Shown: positions 8,324 to 18,039, counted from the first letter of the stretch. The stretch is DNA of 64,000 nucleotides from an uncultured Cuneatibacter sp. (GCA_934234215.1 CAKQHB010000011.1:1-64000); one strand, 5' to 3'. Notes: generated from the sequence alone by a model not told the origin. Numbers and translations: made by a program.

Positions 8324-8431
8324 TTTCCTAGTGAGAAAAAACCGGCGGAACAACACCAATAAGCAAAACGCCCCGCGTATGCGAGTTTTGCGATTGGTGT
8401 TGTTCCGCCGTTTTCTATTTCACCTAGGAAA
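8324..8431. repeat. Hairpin repeat, copy D; terminator of the three-gene operon
   Basis: The 18 bp stem CGGCGGAACAACACCAAT (8343-8360) pairs with 8393-8410 around the core 8361-8392. Outer arms TTTCCTAGTGA (8324-8334) and TCACCTAGGAAA (8420-8431) add a further helix ending at the stop codon of the next gene. On the minus strand the stem is followed by TTTTTT, so it should terminate the leftward operon. Confidence 0.8.
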
Positions 8432-9241
8432 TCACTCTCCCAGCATCTCTTCTCTATATTTGCTGCATAGTTTCGCACGATATTCTTTCAGCGCTTCTCT
8501 CCGCTCTTCGCCGCTCAGTGCCTGCACTCTTGCCAGTTCGCTGCTCTGTGCCCGCTGCTGCACGCGGTACTGCTTTGCCGCAAATTCCTGCTGCCAGGCT
8601 GCGACATCTTCCCCGGATGCCTGGATTCCGGCTTCTTCCGTTGTCCTGCCGCCAAGCTGTGCGATCTGCCAGCCCAGTTTCACGGTGTCCAGGTTTGGTT
8701 CTGTGCGATACGACTGCTGCATACAATCCAGCGCCGTATCATAATATCCCATGCCGCAGTTTGCCAGCGCCATGTGACTGTAGATCCGAGCCACTGCATG
8801 AGGCGTTTTTCCAATCGCCTGCTCGACCTCCAACAGATCCTGATACACTCGCAGCGCCGAGCGGTAACGTCCCTGATACAGGAATGCATCGCCTCTGTCT
8901 ACATGCCGCAGATAAGCAGGGCGCTTTTGCAGCTGCTCCGCCTGTTTCTGGAACGTATGCAGCACATCCTCCGGGTAATAACCGAACTCCCGCAGAATTG
9001 CCATCAGCTGCGACGGCTGATCTCCATTTCCCGCAAATCGGCGCAAACGGTCTGCCGATGCCGGCAATTTCAGCTCGTTCGCCACAAAATGAATCAAATC
9101 TTCATTCAGAAAATTCTCCTCGATCAGCGTCAGATTATGATAAATAAAATAACTTAATTCTTCTCCGGAATAGATCCGCAGATTCAGGGATGGAATCACA
9201 TACGGATGCTTTGCCAGTCCGCTTGTACATAAGAGATTCAT
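8432..9241 (-). CDS. TPR-like helical protein of the Hsp70-like cluster, function unknown
   Basis: A 269-residue, mostly helical protein. Residues about 130-205 (from GDAFLYQGRYRSALRVYQDL to MGYYDTALDCMQQSYRTEP) look like two tetratricopeptide-type helix pairs. The C-terminus is strongly charged (EERREALKEYRAKL). ATG 9241 is preferred over GTG 9247 because GGGAG lies 5-6 nt before it. It is the third gene of a tight leftward operon (16 nt gap) after the Hsp70-like and 1127-residue proteins, so it probably works with them, perhaps as a scaffold or co-chaperone. That is inference; I recognise no named family. Confidence 0.72.
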   Translation of the reverse strand: MNLLCTSGLAKHPYVIPSLNLRIYSGEELSYFIYHNLTLIEENFLNEDLIHFVANELKLPASADRLRRFAGNGDQPSQLMAILREFGYYPEDVLHTFQKQAEQLQKRPAYLRHVDRGDAFLYQGRYRSALRVYQDLLEVEQAIGKTPHAVARIYSHMALANCGMGYYDTALDCMQQSYRTEPNLDTVKLGWQIAQLGGRTTEEAGIQASGEDVAAWQQEFAAKQYRVQQRAQSSELARVQALSGEERREALKEYRAKLCSKYREEMLGE

Positions 9242-9257
9242 AGACACTCCCTTCGCT

Positions 9258-10682
9258 TTAGTTTGATCCGATCAGGGAAATTTCCTGTCTGGAAACGGCT
9301 CCGGATGCCGGGTAGATCTCCCCAAATCCAAGATCCGTCACTTCCACCAGCAATCTGCGCTCGGAGGTAAATACCGTCTGCAGATGAATCCGTGTCGTAT
9401 AGCCTTCCCGCACCGGAAACTCCGCCAGAGAAATCGGAATCCGACGAATCGGAACCGCTCTCGATGTCGCTGCATAAATCGGCTCTAATACTACTTCTAA
9501 CGTATCCTCTGCATTGGTCAAAAGCTCTGCTTCGCCCACTGCCTCATACCAGTTGGAGCCAGCCCTTGCCAACACCAGCTTTTTCGGAACACCTTTGCTC
9601 AGCACTTCCAGATAGATTTCCACGCCGAGACGTCCCTGACACTCCAGCCGATACGGATAAGCCGTATTCGGTCTGCGCAGATCTGCCGCCTGATAAGCGG
9701 CACCTTTTGCGAACACATTGTCCGCTATGTATACCCGACGTTTGTTGCACACTACCTGTAGAAAGCTCTTTGCCCATTCCGTACAGTCCGCCATGCCCTG
9801 TCCACTCAGGAATACCGCCGAAAAGATCTTGCGCTGCAGCATCCGCTCTGCGCAGGGCTTTAGGATCGAGTCCGCCAGCTTGCGACCGGACTCCGTGTCC
9901 AGCAGATCGAGACTGAATGCTTCTTCTAATTCTGTGCGCGTCACCCGCAGCGCATTGGGATGCTGTCCCCGGACACAGCTGAACTCATAATAAAACAAGC
10001 CCTCTTTTGTCAAATCAAACAGACCGACTTCATTTGCCCACAAATCCATTTTCTGACTTACGGTGAAAAACGCAAAGCTTTCTGCATGGCTCTGAAACCG
10101 CACACGATCCCGCGCAATACCAAGACAATCCATACAGCGAATCAGCGTATCCATAATCCTGCGCTCCAAATGCTGCAGGGAGAATGTCACCTGTTCTACC
10201 CACTCACCGGGTTTGGGCTGCTCGGCTGCCGGATCCTGCATCGTCCCGTCAAGCTCCAGCTCTGTGGCTTCCGACTGCGGCTCCTCTTTTGACTGTTCAG
10301 CTTCGTCCTGCTTTTCTCCGTCTTTTGCAGCTTTTTGTTTCAATATATTGATCCTTGCCATTGCAAGGGTTGTCCGCAAATACGTCAGGCACAGATCTTC
10401 CGCGGTATAGCGCACTCCTTCAATCGTCGCAGTACCGTCTTTCATGATCTGCTTTAACAGTTTATCTACAATACTTCCGGCTCCCAGCAGTGCACAGCGG
10501 GACGCATCTTCCCCGGCAACCCACTGTTCTCTTCCGCGCATCTTGCACACGGCCGTCGCGATCTGGGTCGGGTGATCTCCCTCTCCAAACACGACCGCCT
10601 CCGGCTCTTTCATCCCCGGCTGATACCAGGCCACCTGGCTGTAGTCGTCACATAAATCAAATCCCAGAATAAACGTATCCAA
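9258..10682 (-). CDS. Degenerate Hsp70/actin-like protein (DUF5716-like), function unknown
   Basis: The 474-residue protein keeps the outline of the actin/Hsp70 ATPase fold. Residues 6-17 (LGFDLCDDYSQV) match the phosphate-1 strand but lack the usual G-T-T. Residues 219-232 correspond to phosphate-2 but lack the glycine run. Residues 290-297 (VFLSGQGM) and 322-332 (NVFAKGAAYQA) match the adenosine and connect-2 regions. An acidic low-complexity insert spans about 120-160. The start is TTG 10682, after GAGGAGGAACC. I believe this is the Lachnospiraceae family DUF5716. It lies 14 nt after the 1127-residue gene. Whether it hydrolyses ATP is doubtful. Confidence 0.7.
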   Translation of the reverse strand: MDTFILGFDLCDDYSQVAWYQPGMKEPEAVVFGEGDHPTQIATAVCKMRGREQWVAGEDASRCALLGAGSIVDKLLKQIMKDGTATIEGVRYTAEDLCLTYLRTTLAMARINILKQKAAKDGEKQDEAEQSKEEPQSEATELELDGTMQDPAAEQPKPGEWVEQVTFSLQHLERRIMDTLIRCMDCLGIARDRVRFQSHAESFAFFTVSQKMDLWANEVGLFDLTKEGLFYYEFSCVRGQHPNALRVTRTELEEAFSLDLLDTESGRKLADSILKPCAERMLQRKIFSAVFLSGQGMADCTEWAKSFLQVVCNKRRVYIADNVFAKGAAYQAADLRRPNTAYPYRLECQGRLGVEIYLEVLSKGVPKKLVLARAGSNWYEAVGEAELLTNAEDTLEVVLEPIYAATSRAVPIRRIPISLAEFPVREGYTTRIHLQTVFTSERRLLVEVTDLGFGEIYPASGAVSRQEISLIGSN

Positions 10683-10696
10683 CCTGGTTCCTCCTC

Positions 10697-13600
10697 TTAT
10701 TGATAGCTGCGAAGCAGTTCCTTCAGCAGTTCTTCCTGCATCCGGATCTCTTCCAGCTCCTGTTCTGCTTTTGTGATGGCATCCTCATTCTCATCTTCCA
10801 GCAATTTACCGATATGATTTAACTGCCCGTAGCGGCTGCCCTCAATGCAGTAGCTATTTCCGCCCCGCAGCATCACATCAGACAGAAGCACCTCCTCCTG
10901 TCCTGCACTTCGCCGAATGATCGACGCTGACATCCATTCTCCCTCAAACAAGATCACAGGCAGCGCATACACACCGGCGCACACCTGTCTCATATTCAAA
11001 TATCCGGATATCTCTTTCTCCGGATACAGCTCATAATTCAGCAGATATTCCCCTTCTTTGCCGGAGCGGTACTCCACGATCCGACAGCCATTCAGAGATT
11101 CGGACAGACGAATCTCCTTCGGAAGCTTCTCAAAAAAGGCAAAATAACGTCCTTCTGCGCACAACTGATCCGTCAGCTTCTGCACAAACGGATAACGCTC
11201 CTCCGAAATCTCGCTCTCCGCCTCATGCTCCAGCAACACTGCCGCACACAAAACAGCGCCCTCCGCCACAAACGTATCTGCTTTCCAATATTTCTCCAGA
11301 TATTCATAAAAATAATCCGGCAATGTCTCTCCATCGGAGAGATAGCGGTAACATTTCCATACAAAGAAAGCCTGTACCAGAATATGATACACACTGGACT
11401 GCGCCGCGTACACATAAAAGACCTGATCGATCTCCTCGGTCTTTTCGCAAAACAGCATCTGCGCCAGCAAGCGCTCCGGAAGATCCCACAGCTTTGCACG
11501 CACATGGATCGCCCGCTCTAAAATCCGGCACATCTCCGCAGTTCCGCTGTTGTAATGTCTGCAAATATATCCAAGAATCACATCGTCCGCCTGATTACGA
11601 CGATAAAGACTCAGACAAAGCTCCAGCAAAATCTCTTCCCGCGCCGCATCAATCTGTCCGATTCGTCCACGAACCAGCTCCTGCAGGCGGTCTGAGGAAA
11701 TCCCCGTGTAACCAAACTCTCCGGCGATGCGACACGCCTTCTCATATTCTCCCGCTTCTGTCAGAAGCTCCAGATATCTGGCACGTTCTTTTCGATACAT
11801 CGGCGCAGCATCCAACTGCAGGAGGAAGTCTGCCGCCTCCGACTCTCCCTCAAAAATCTTCCAATCCCGCAGCAGTCTGCCAATAATCCGCTGCCGGTAC
11901 ATCGGATGCAGTCCCGCATCTCCGCTGGCAGCAGAGAGTAATCCCCAATCTTTCACATCTGCGATCTTTCGGCTCATCGCTTCCCTGCAGGACAGGAGAT
12001 TTAGCATCGGGTCCGTACTTTCCCACTGTCTGCAGCGTTCCAAAAGTCCCTGATCTTCCATAAGCGGACGCACCGTTGTATCCGGGCAAATGTGTCGATT
12101 GCCCTGACGATCCACGAACATCAGCAGCGCATCTTCTGTGTAGATCGGGCAGCACACTTCCTGACTGCCATTCATAGGCACGCCAATCTCCTGCACAAAC
12201 TCCGGATAGCGGATCATCAGACGTTCCATCCCCGCAAGCGGACAATAAATTTGCTTTGCAAACAACAGGTCCGGCAAGACCGCTGACAAACGCTCGTCCA
12301 CCATCTCCTGACACAAAATATGTTGGTAAATCGGTGCCAGATGAGAGCTGATCCGTCCTTTCAAAAGGCGGATAATCGCAAACTGCTCCATCTGTTCCCG
12401 GTACATCTCATATTCTTCTGATCCGGTCTCATAACAACGCAAAATATTGGAATATAACACTTCCTGCAGCTCTTCAGAAAGGTTATTTCCATAAGAATAA
12501 AACAGCACGATCTCCCGCGGCAGCGCTCCGGTAAAATGCTCCGGAATTGCCCGCAGATATGCCTCATACAGTCCAGTCAGAGAGACCGACTGTTTCAATG
12601 CCTTTTCATACCAGCCAAAGGCGTCCGCATCGGACTTTCCACCGAGAATCAGCTGCCCGGTGATGGCGCGCAGCAGAGATTCCAGTGGAAACTCCTCATA
12701 TAGCTGCGTCAAAAGTTCCACACACTCCGTCTGATACCGGCGTTCCTTGTATGCCAAAACGCCCACTTGTTCTGCCAGCTCCTCGGAAATGCGAATCCGG
12801 GCTTCTGACTCCGTACTGCGTCCTGTGTGCCGCATCGTCTTGCGGCTGACCGGCTTTGTATCCGCTCCATAAGCCAGTCCGAAGAACAGCACCTCCCGCT
12901 CAAACGCCCCCAGCTCCTGCAGCAGATCCGGGCGGCTGTTGTATCGTCTCAGTGCTTCCGCATATAAAAACGGGCTTTTCAGTCCCGTCACATATTCTGC
13001 TTTCATCCGAGACAGCAATGCCTCGGTATTTTTTGACAAGATACGGTCTGCCTGCATCAGCAGGAAAAACAGACCATGCTTCTCCGACCAGTCTTGCTGA
13101 TACTTGCGGAACAGGCGCACGATCGTCGCCTCCTGCTCCTCGCTGCATCCCAGTCGAATCCGCAAAAACAAATAAAAGCAATAATTTTCCAATTCGATGC
13201 CGCGGCGATCAATAATCACCGGATACAGATCCTCCAGCAGCTTTTCCGCTGCGGTTCGATATCCGCCTTCCAGCGATAAAAATGCCCGCATCAGGTTCGG
13301 AAATGTCTCATTCGGATATACTTTTGTGAGACGAACTGCTTCCCGCTCCATTTCCGGGATCAGGCGTTCCGCCGGATAACGTCTGCACTGGTACTCCAGC
13401 AACAGATCCATCAGATGTCGGTACGGCTCCATCCCTTCCAGTCCTGCCAGAGAGCTGTAGGAACGATGCGTCTTTTCCGGCTGCGCCGTCTGCTGCTCCT
13501 GCTCCGCCTGTTCCTGCTCCTGCACATATCCCATGCCCCGCAAGAACTCGATCATCGCCACAGAGTCCCGGTTGCTCTTTCGAACCCCTTCATACAGAGC

Positions 13601-14080
13601 CAGCGTCCGCAGATCTTTCATGAACGAAAGTCTCGTGAAATCCGCGGATAAAAACAACTGCAGCGCCTGATCGCCACTCTGCTCTGCCAGTCCGACAAAA
13701 TCCTCGATCGTGCGGATTGGAGCCTGCATGCCCTCCACCGCCGAAATCTCAAACGTAAACGGGAGCTCCCGCTCACTGCCGTTCATCACCAGCAAAAAAG
13801 CTCCGGAAAGCGTCGTCCCTGGCAAAAGATCCGTGCCATGTACCGTATAGGACAGACGACATCTGTTTCCGGAAAACTGTGAATCCGACAATTCCACCTG
13901 ACGACAGTTGGAATAAATCAGTCCCCGCATCGGTACTTTGTTTCGGCTCACCAGCATCAGCTCCCGATGGTACACATACCCTGCGGTGAGCGTCTCTGTG
14001 ATCGCCCCCGGCTCTACGAGAACGTCCGGCTTTTCATATTTAATTTCTCCCCGTGCTATCTGGCCGATTCGCTCTTTCAC
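10697..14080 (-). CDS. Large DUF5717-like protein, function unknown
   Basis: An 1127-residue soluble protein with no signal peptide or membrane segment. The first 115 residues look beta-rich, possibly Ig-like (YSNCRQVELSDSQFSG, LPFTFEISAVEG). A Gln/Glu-rich linker lies near 190-205, and the rest is a long run of amphipathic helices like an alpha-solenoid (for example YRTAAEKLLEDLYPVI). It ends with a coiled-coil-like segment (ITKAEQELEEIRMQEELLKE). The start is GTG 14080 after AGGAGGGAGAG. Size and pairing with the Hsp70-like gene match what I recall of DUF5717. First gene of the operon; the role is unknown. Confidence 0.72.
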   Translation of the reverse strand: MKERIGQIARGEIKYEKPDVLVEPGAITETLTAGYVYHRELMLVSRNKVPMRGLIYSNCRQVELSDSQFSGNRCRLSYTVHGTDLLPGTTLSGAFLLVMNGSERELPFTFEISAVEGMQAPIRTIEDFVGLAEQSGDQALQLFLSADFTRLSFMKDLRTLALYEGVRKSNRDSVAMIEFLRGMGYVQEQEQAEQEQQTAQPEKTHRSYSSLAGLEGMEPYRHLMDLLLEYQCRRYPAERLIPEMEREAVRLTKVYPNETFPNLMRAFLSLEGGYRTAAEKLLEDLYPVIIDRRGIELENYCFYLFLRIRLGCSEEQEATIVRLFRKYQQDWSEKHGLFFLLMQADRILSKNTEALLSRMKAEYVTGLKSPFLYAEALRRYNSRPDLLQELGAFEREVLFFGLAYGADTKPVSRKTMRHTGRSTESEARIRISEELAEQVGVLAYKERRYQTECVELLTQLYEEFPLESLLRAITGQLILGGKSDADAFGWYEKALKQSVSLTGLYEAYLRAIPEHFTGALPREIVLFYSYGNNLSEELQEVLYSNILRCYETGSEEYEMYREQMEQFAIIRLLKGRISSHLAPIYQHILCQEMVDERLSAVLPDLLFAKQIYCPLAGMERLMIRYPEFVQEIGVPMNGSQEVCCPIYTEDALLMFVDRQGNRHICPDTTVRPLMEDQGLLERCRQWESTDPMLNLLSCREAMSRKIADVKDWGLLSAASGDAGLHPMYRQRIIGRLLRDWKIFEGESEAADFLLQLDAAPMYRKERARYLELLTEAGEYEKACRIAGEFGYTGISSDRLQELVRGRIGQIDAAREEILLELCLSLYRRNQADDVILGYICRHYNSGTAEMCRILERAIHVRAKLWDLPERLLAQMLFCEKTEEIDQVFYVYAAQSSVYHILVQAFFVWKCYRYLSDGETLPDYFYEYLEKYWKADTFVAEGAVLCAAVLLEHEAESEISEERYPFVQKLTDQLCAEGRYFAFFEKLPKEIRLSESLNGCRIVEYRSGKEGEYLLNYELYPEKEISGYLNMRQVCAGVYALPVILFEGEWMSASIIRRSAGQEEVLLSDVMLRGGNSYCIEGSRYGQLNHIGKLLEDENEDAITKAEQELEEIRMQEELLKELLRSYQ

Positions 14081-14166
14081 AGTGCTCTCCCTCCTGAAGC
14101 GCTGGCAATCTGCTTCTTTTGTAATAATATATTATTTTAACGCAAAAAGGGCTTTCCTGTAAAGAC

Positions 14167-15492
14167 TCATCCCTGACTCTCGCGCAGGAATTTCATCCAT
14201 TCCTGAATCTTTTTTTCATATCCGTTTTCGGATGGCTCGTAAAAACGGCACTCTGTCAGTCCATCCGGCAAATACTGCTGCTTCACATAGTGATTCGGAT
14301 AGTCGTGGGCATACTGATACCCGATGCCGTGTCCCAGCTTTGCGGAGGCTTTGTAATGCGCGTCCTGCAAATGCACCGGCACCGGCGGTGTCTTGCCGCT
14401 GCCCACCTGACTCATGGCACGCTCGATGGCAACACAGGCAGAATTGCTCTTCGGCGCGGTTGCAATATATGTCGCCGCCTGAGACAAAATAATCTGTGCC
14501 TCCGGCATGCCAACGCGCTCCACGGAAGCCGCCGCACTGGATGCCACTACCATTGCCATCGGATCTGCATTTCCCACATCTTCTGATGCGCAGATCATAA
14601 TGCGGCGAGCGATAAACTTTACATCCTCGCCTGCATACAGCATCCGCGCCAGATAATAAACTGCCGCATCCGGATCGGAGCCGCGCATGCTCTTGATAAA
14701 CGCACTGATGGTATCGTAATGATTGTCCCCATCTTTGTCATAGCGCACCGCGCGCTTCTGAATGCACTCCTGCGCCACTTCCAGATCAATGTGGATCAAT
14801 CCGTCCTCGCTGCGATCCGTTGTCAAAATGCCAAGCTCCAGCGCATTCAGCGCCGATCTGGCATCGCCGTTCGCCAGATCACTCAGAAAATCCAGCGCCT
14901 CGTCTGTCAGCACCGCCTTGTAACTGCCCATGCCCTTCACCGGGTCGGAAATTGCCCGCTGCAGCAGCACGCGAATGTCGTCCTGAGACAATGCCTTCAA
15001 TTCAAAAATAATAGAACGGGAAATCAAAGCCCCGTTCACCTCAAAATACGGATTTTCCGTCGTGGCGCCGATAAGAACTACGGTGCCATCTTCCACAAAC
15101 GGCAGCAGATAATCCTGCTGGGATTTGTTGAAGCGATGGATCTCATCGATAAACAGGATCGTCTTTCTGCCGTACATGCCCTGATTGTCCTTCGCCTTCT
15201 GGATGACCTCTTCCATGTCCTTCTTCCCGGCTACGGTTGCATTCAGCTGGGTAAACTCCGCACTTGTTGTATGGGCGATGACCTTTGCCAATGTCGTCTT
15301 GCCGGTTCCTGGTGGTCCGTAAAAGATAACCGAACTGAGCTTATCCGCCTGAATCGCTCTCGTCAGCAACTTATCTCGTCCGAGGATGTGCTGCTGTCCT
15401 ACAACCTCCTCCAGTTTTGTCGGACGCATTCTGGATGCAAGGGGACCTGCAGACTCTTTTTTCGTTTCCCGCATATAATCAAATAAATCCAT
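14167..15492 (-). CDS. rarA: Replication-associated recombination protein A, AAA+ ATPase
   Basis: A homologue of RarA/MgsA/WRNIP1, which acts at stalled replication forks, binding ssDNA/dsDNA junctions. The 441-residue length is typical. It has Walker A GPPGTGKTT, Walker B LFIDEIHRF, sensor 1 GATTENPYF, an arginine-finger region (ARSALNALE) and the C-terminal tetramerisation domain ending near the YQYAHDYPNHYVKQQYLP motif that is diagnostic of the family. It is oriented like the DUF5717 operon but separated by 86 nt. Confidence 0.95.
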   Translation of the reverse strand: MDLFDYMRETKKESAGPLASRMRPTKLEEVVGQQHILGRDKLLTRAIQADKLSSVIFYGPPGTGKTTLAKVIAHTTSAEFTQLNATVAGKKDMEEVIQKAKDNQGMYGRKTILFIDEIHRFNKSQQDYLLPFVEDGTVVLIGATTENPYFEVNGALISRSIIFELKALSQDDIRVLLQRAISDPVKGMGSYKAVLTDEALDFLSDLANGDARSALNALELGILTTDRSEDGLIHIDLEVAQECIQKRAVRYDKDGDNHYDTISAFIKSMRGSDPDAAVYYLARMLYAGEDVKFIARRIMICASEDVGNADPMAMVVASSAAASVERVGMPEAQIILSQAATYIATAPKSNSACVAIERAMSQVGSGKTPPVPVHLQDAHYKASAKLGHGIGYQYAHDYPNHYVKQQYLPDGLTECRFYEPSENGYEKKIQEWMKFLRESQG

Positions 15493-15613
15493 ACCTTAAC
15501 CCTCCTGCCGCCATGCTTTTTCCGGCAGACAAACACCACCGGAAAGGTATCTCTTATCATAACATAAAACCCGGTGTTCTCCTAGTCTTTTTCCCGCAAT
15601 TCCATCGTTTTCT

Positions 15614-16342
15614 CTAATCAAACAGCAGATCCTCTGCCGCCACAAATTCCATCCCCTCCGCCTGTAACACATCTATAACCCGCAGCGCAGCTTCCACCGA
15701 GGTTGCATAGCTGTCGTGAAGCAAAATAATGTCGCCATTTTCCACATCTGACAAAATTCGATTCGCCACAATCCCCGCATCCGGTGTCTCCCAATCCAAC
15801 GGATCCACATCCCACGACACCGGGATCATCTCGATCTGTTCTTCCAGTGAACGGCTCCATTGTCCAAAAGGTGGGCGCATGATCTCCGGCGTTTCCCCCG
15901 TGATCTCCCGAATGAGCTGATTTGTCATGTCCAGCTCCGTTCCGCAGATCAGCGCCCCCTCTCTTGGCATCTGCACATGATGATAGGTGTGATTGCCGAT
16001 GCGATGCCCTTCCTGCCACATGCGCCGCACAATCTCTTCCCTTCCCGGAATATTCTCTCCGATCAGAAAAAATGTTGCCCGGACATTTCGCTCTTTCAGG
16101 CCATCCAACAGCACCGGAGTATAGATTGGATGCGGCCCGTCATCAAAGGTCAACGCAACCCGCAGCGGGTCGGAGGTGTAATCCACATCTGCACCGCCGT
16201 TCACTGCCTGTGCCGCCTCCGACCAATCGTCTGTTTCTTCTATTTTCTGTCCGGTGCATCCGAGCATTGCCATGCATCCGATCCCCAAAAAGCTTTTTGC
16301 AAGCATCCCAACTATCTTTCCCACGCTCCGCCTCGCAAGCAA
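15614..16342 (-). CDS. Polysaccharide deacetylase (NodB domain), exported
   Basis: Removes acetyl groups from a cell-wall or extracellular glycan; the substrate is unknown. NodB motifs are in order: TFDDGP (65-70), HTYHH (118-122, metal histidines), MRPPFGQW (155-162), WDVDPLDW (177-184) and ILLHDS (206-211). The basic, hydrophobic N-terminus ends in MLGC, a possible lipobox at Cys29. The listed start is TTG 16342; ATG 16306 (codon 13) is an alternative that still leaves a signal peptide, and the choice is uncertain. The gene stands alone, 105 nt downstream of clpX. Confidence 0.88.
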   Translation of the reverse strand: MLARRSVGKIVGMLAKSFLGIGCMAMLGCTGQKIEETDDWSEAAQAVNGGADVDYTSDPLRVALTFDDGPHPIYTPVLLDGLKERNVRATFFLIGENIPGREEIVRRMWQEGHRIGNHTYHHVQMPREGALICGTELDMTNQLIREITGETPEIMRPPFGQWSRSLEEQIEMIPVSWDVDPLDWETPDAGIVANRILSDVENGDIILLHDSYATSVEAALRVIDVLQAEGMEFVAAEDLLFD

Positions 16343-16389
16343 TTCTTTCTATGTACATATGCGCTTTTTTCAGGAAGTAGGCATGAAAA

Positions 16390-16420
16390 AACAGGAGGTC
16401 TCTTTCGAAACACTCCTGTT
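16390..16420 (-). terminator. Terminator downstream of clpX
   Basis: AACAGGAG (16390-16397) pairs with CTCCTGTT (16413-16420). On the minus strand the stem is followed by TTTTC, 18 nt past the clpX stop. Confidence 0.65.
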
Positions 16421-16437
16421 CCCTCATGTCGTTTTGC

Positions 16438-17862
16438 TTATGCCTGCGGCAATGCATCTGTTCCTCTCGGAATGATGACCGGGCCGCCGGTCTTGTTGAT
16501 ATAGTCTGCTGTAATGATGACTCTGCCGATGTTGTCGTCCTTCGGAATCTCATACATAATATCCAGCATGAACTCCTCTATGATCGCACGCAGTGCACGG
16601 GCACCGGTGTCCCGCTCCAATGCTTTCTTTGCGATGGCAGCCAGAGCGCTGTCGTCAAACTCCAGATCTACCTCATCTAACTCCAGCAGCTTATGATACT
16701 GCTTCAAAATCGCGTTCTTCGGCTCTTTCAGAACGCGGATCAGCATATCCTCATTCATCGGATCCAGCACAAAGACAACCGGCAGACGTCCCAGAAACTC
16801 CGGAATCATACCGAATGTCCGCAGATCCTCGGTCGTCACCTGCTTTGTGATATTACGGTCATTCTCATACTTATCCTTCAAATCAGCGCGGAAGCCCATC
16901 GCGGACTGATGATTCAGACGCTCCTTGATGATGTCGTCCAGATCCGGAAATGCACCGCCGCAGATGAACAGAATGTTCCGTGTGTTCATCGTCGTCATCG
17001 GCACCATACCGTTCTTGCTGCTGGCACCTACCGGCACTTCCACCTCGCTGCCCTCTAATAACTTCAGAAGTCCCTGCTGAACAGACTCACCGTTGACATC
17101 ACGCTGGTTTGTACTGCGCTTTCTCGCCAGCTTGTCGATCTCATCAATAAAGACAATGCCCTGCTCGGCACGCTCTACGTCATTGTCCGCAGCCGCTAAC
17201 AGCTTACTCAGAACACTCTCGATATCATCACCGATATAACCAGCCTCCGTCAGAGATGTCGCATCTGCAATGGCAAGCGGCACATCTAACAGCTTTGCCA
17301 GTGTTTTTACCAGATACGTCTTACCACTACCAGTCGGTCCGATCATCAGCATGTTGGACTTTTCGATCTCAATCTCGTCCATCATGTTCGTATAGACTCT
17401 CTTATAATGATTGTACACGGCAACGGAGATCGCCTTCTTCGCATACTCCTGTCCAACTACAAACTCATCCAGCTGCGCCTTGATCTTGTGGGGTGCCGGA
17501 ATGCTGCGCAGGTCAAATGCAGGCTTCGGCTTCTCATCCGCCTTTTTCTTCTTGATCTTCTGGCGCTTCGGAATCATATCCTCGTCTCCCGGCATTCCAA
17601 AGCTCATGATCGGCATGCCCATCATACCGGGGAAATTCATGTTCTGCATCGAGTCAAAGGACTTTTGCAGACAATCTTCACACACGCACATATTTCCCGG
17701 CAGATGTACCATCTTTCCCGCCTTGCTCTCCGGGCGTCTGCAGATCTGGCACACATCCTCAAATTTTTCTTTGTTCTCGTCTTTGTTTTCTTTATCTTCT
17801 GTTTCTTTCACACGATCGGAAGGCAAAATATCTTCCTGATCTTCGAAATTTTCGTATTCCAT
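16438..17862 (-). CDS. clpX: ClpX-type AAA+ unfoldase, divergent
   Basis: ATP-driven unfoldase that normally feeds ClpP. The product is 474 residues from ATG 17862, which follows GGGAGG at 7 nt; the frame to 17892 would add 10 residues. N-terminal zinc finger Cys38/41/61/64, Walker A GPTGSGKT (175-182), Walker B VFIDEID, pore loop GYIG. Compared with ordinary ClpX it has an acidic first 35 residues, a Met-rich linker (about 70-95) and a Lys-rich segment (99-112). The ClpP-docking tripeptide reads MGF rather than the usual I/L/V-G-F. No clpP or tig is adjacent, so it could be a second, specialised ClpX. Confidence 0.9.
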   Translation of the reverse strand: MEYENFEDQEDILPSDRVKETEDKENKDENKEKFEDVCQICRRPESKAGKMVHLPGNMCVCEDCLQKSFDSMQNMNFPGMMGMPIMSFGMPGDEDMIPKRQKIKKKKADEKPKPAFDLRSIPAPHKIKAQLDEFVVGQEYAKKAISVAVYNHYKRVYTNMMDEIEIEKSNMLMIGPTGSGKTYLVKTLAKLLDVPLAIADATSLTEAGYIGDDIESVLSKLLAAADNDVERAEQGIVFIDEIDKLARKRSTNQRDVNGESVQQGLLKLLEGSEVEVPVGASSKNGMVPMTTMNTRNILFICGGAFPDLDDIIKERLNHQSAMGFRADLKDKYENDRNITKQVTTEDLRTFGMIPEFLGRLPVVFVLDPMNEDMLIRVLKEPKNAILKQYHKLLELDEVDLEFDDSALAAIAKKALERDTGARALRAIIEEFMLDIMYEIPKDDNIGRVIITADYINKTGGPVIIPRGTDALPQA

Positions 17863-18039
17863 GGTCGTCCTCCCATCCGCAGGAGCTTGCATGACATCCT
17901 GCCTGTACCAGTATAATCGACACCTTCCGCTCTGGCAAGTGAACTTTTTCTAAAGGATTTTTTCGAAATCTGCTTCTTTTTTCCGATTTTCCCCGTTCTC
18001 TTTATAGAAACACCTTTTCAAGGAACAGGAGGGACCCAT

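Noticed and set aside
7955..8431. CRISPR array
   Set aside because: Repeats are few, unevenly spaced, palindromic over their whole length and lie in both orientations; there are no spacers of regular length and no cas genes.
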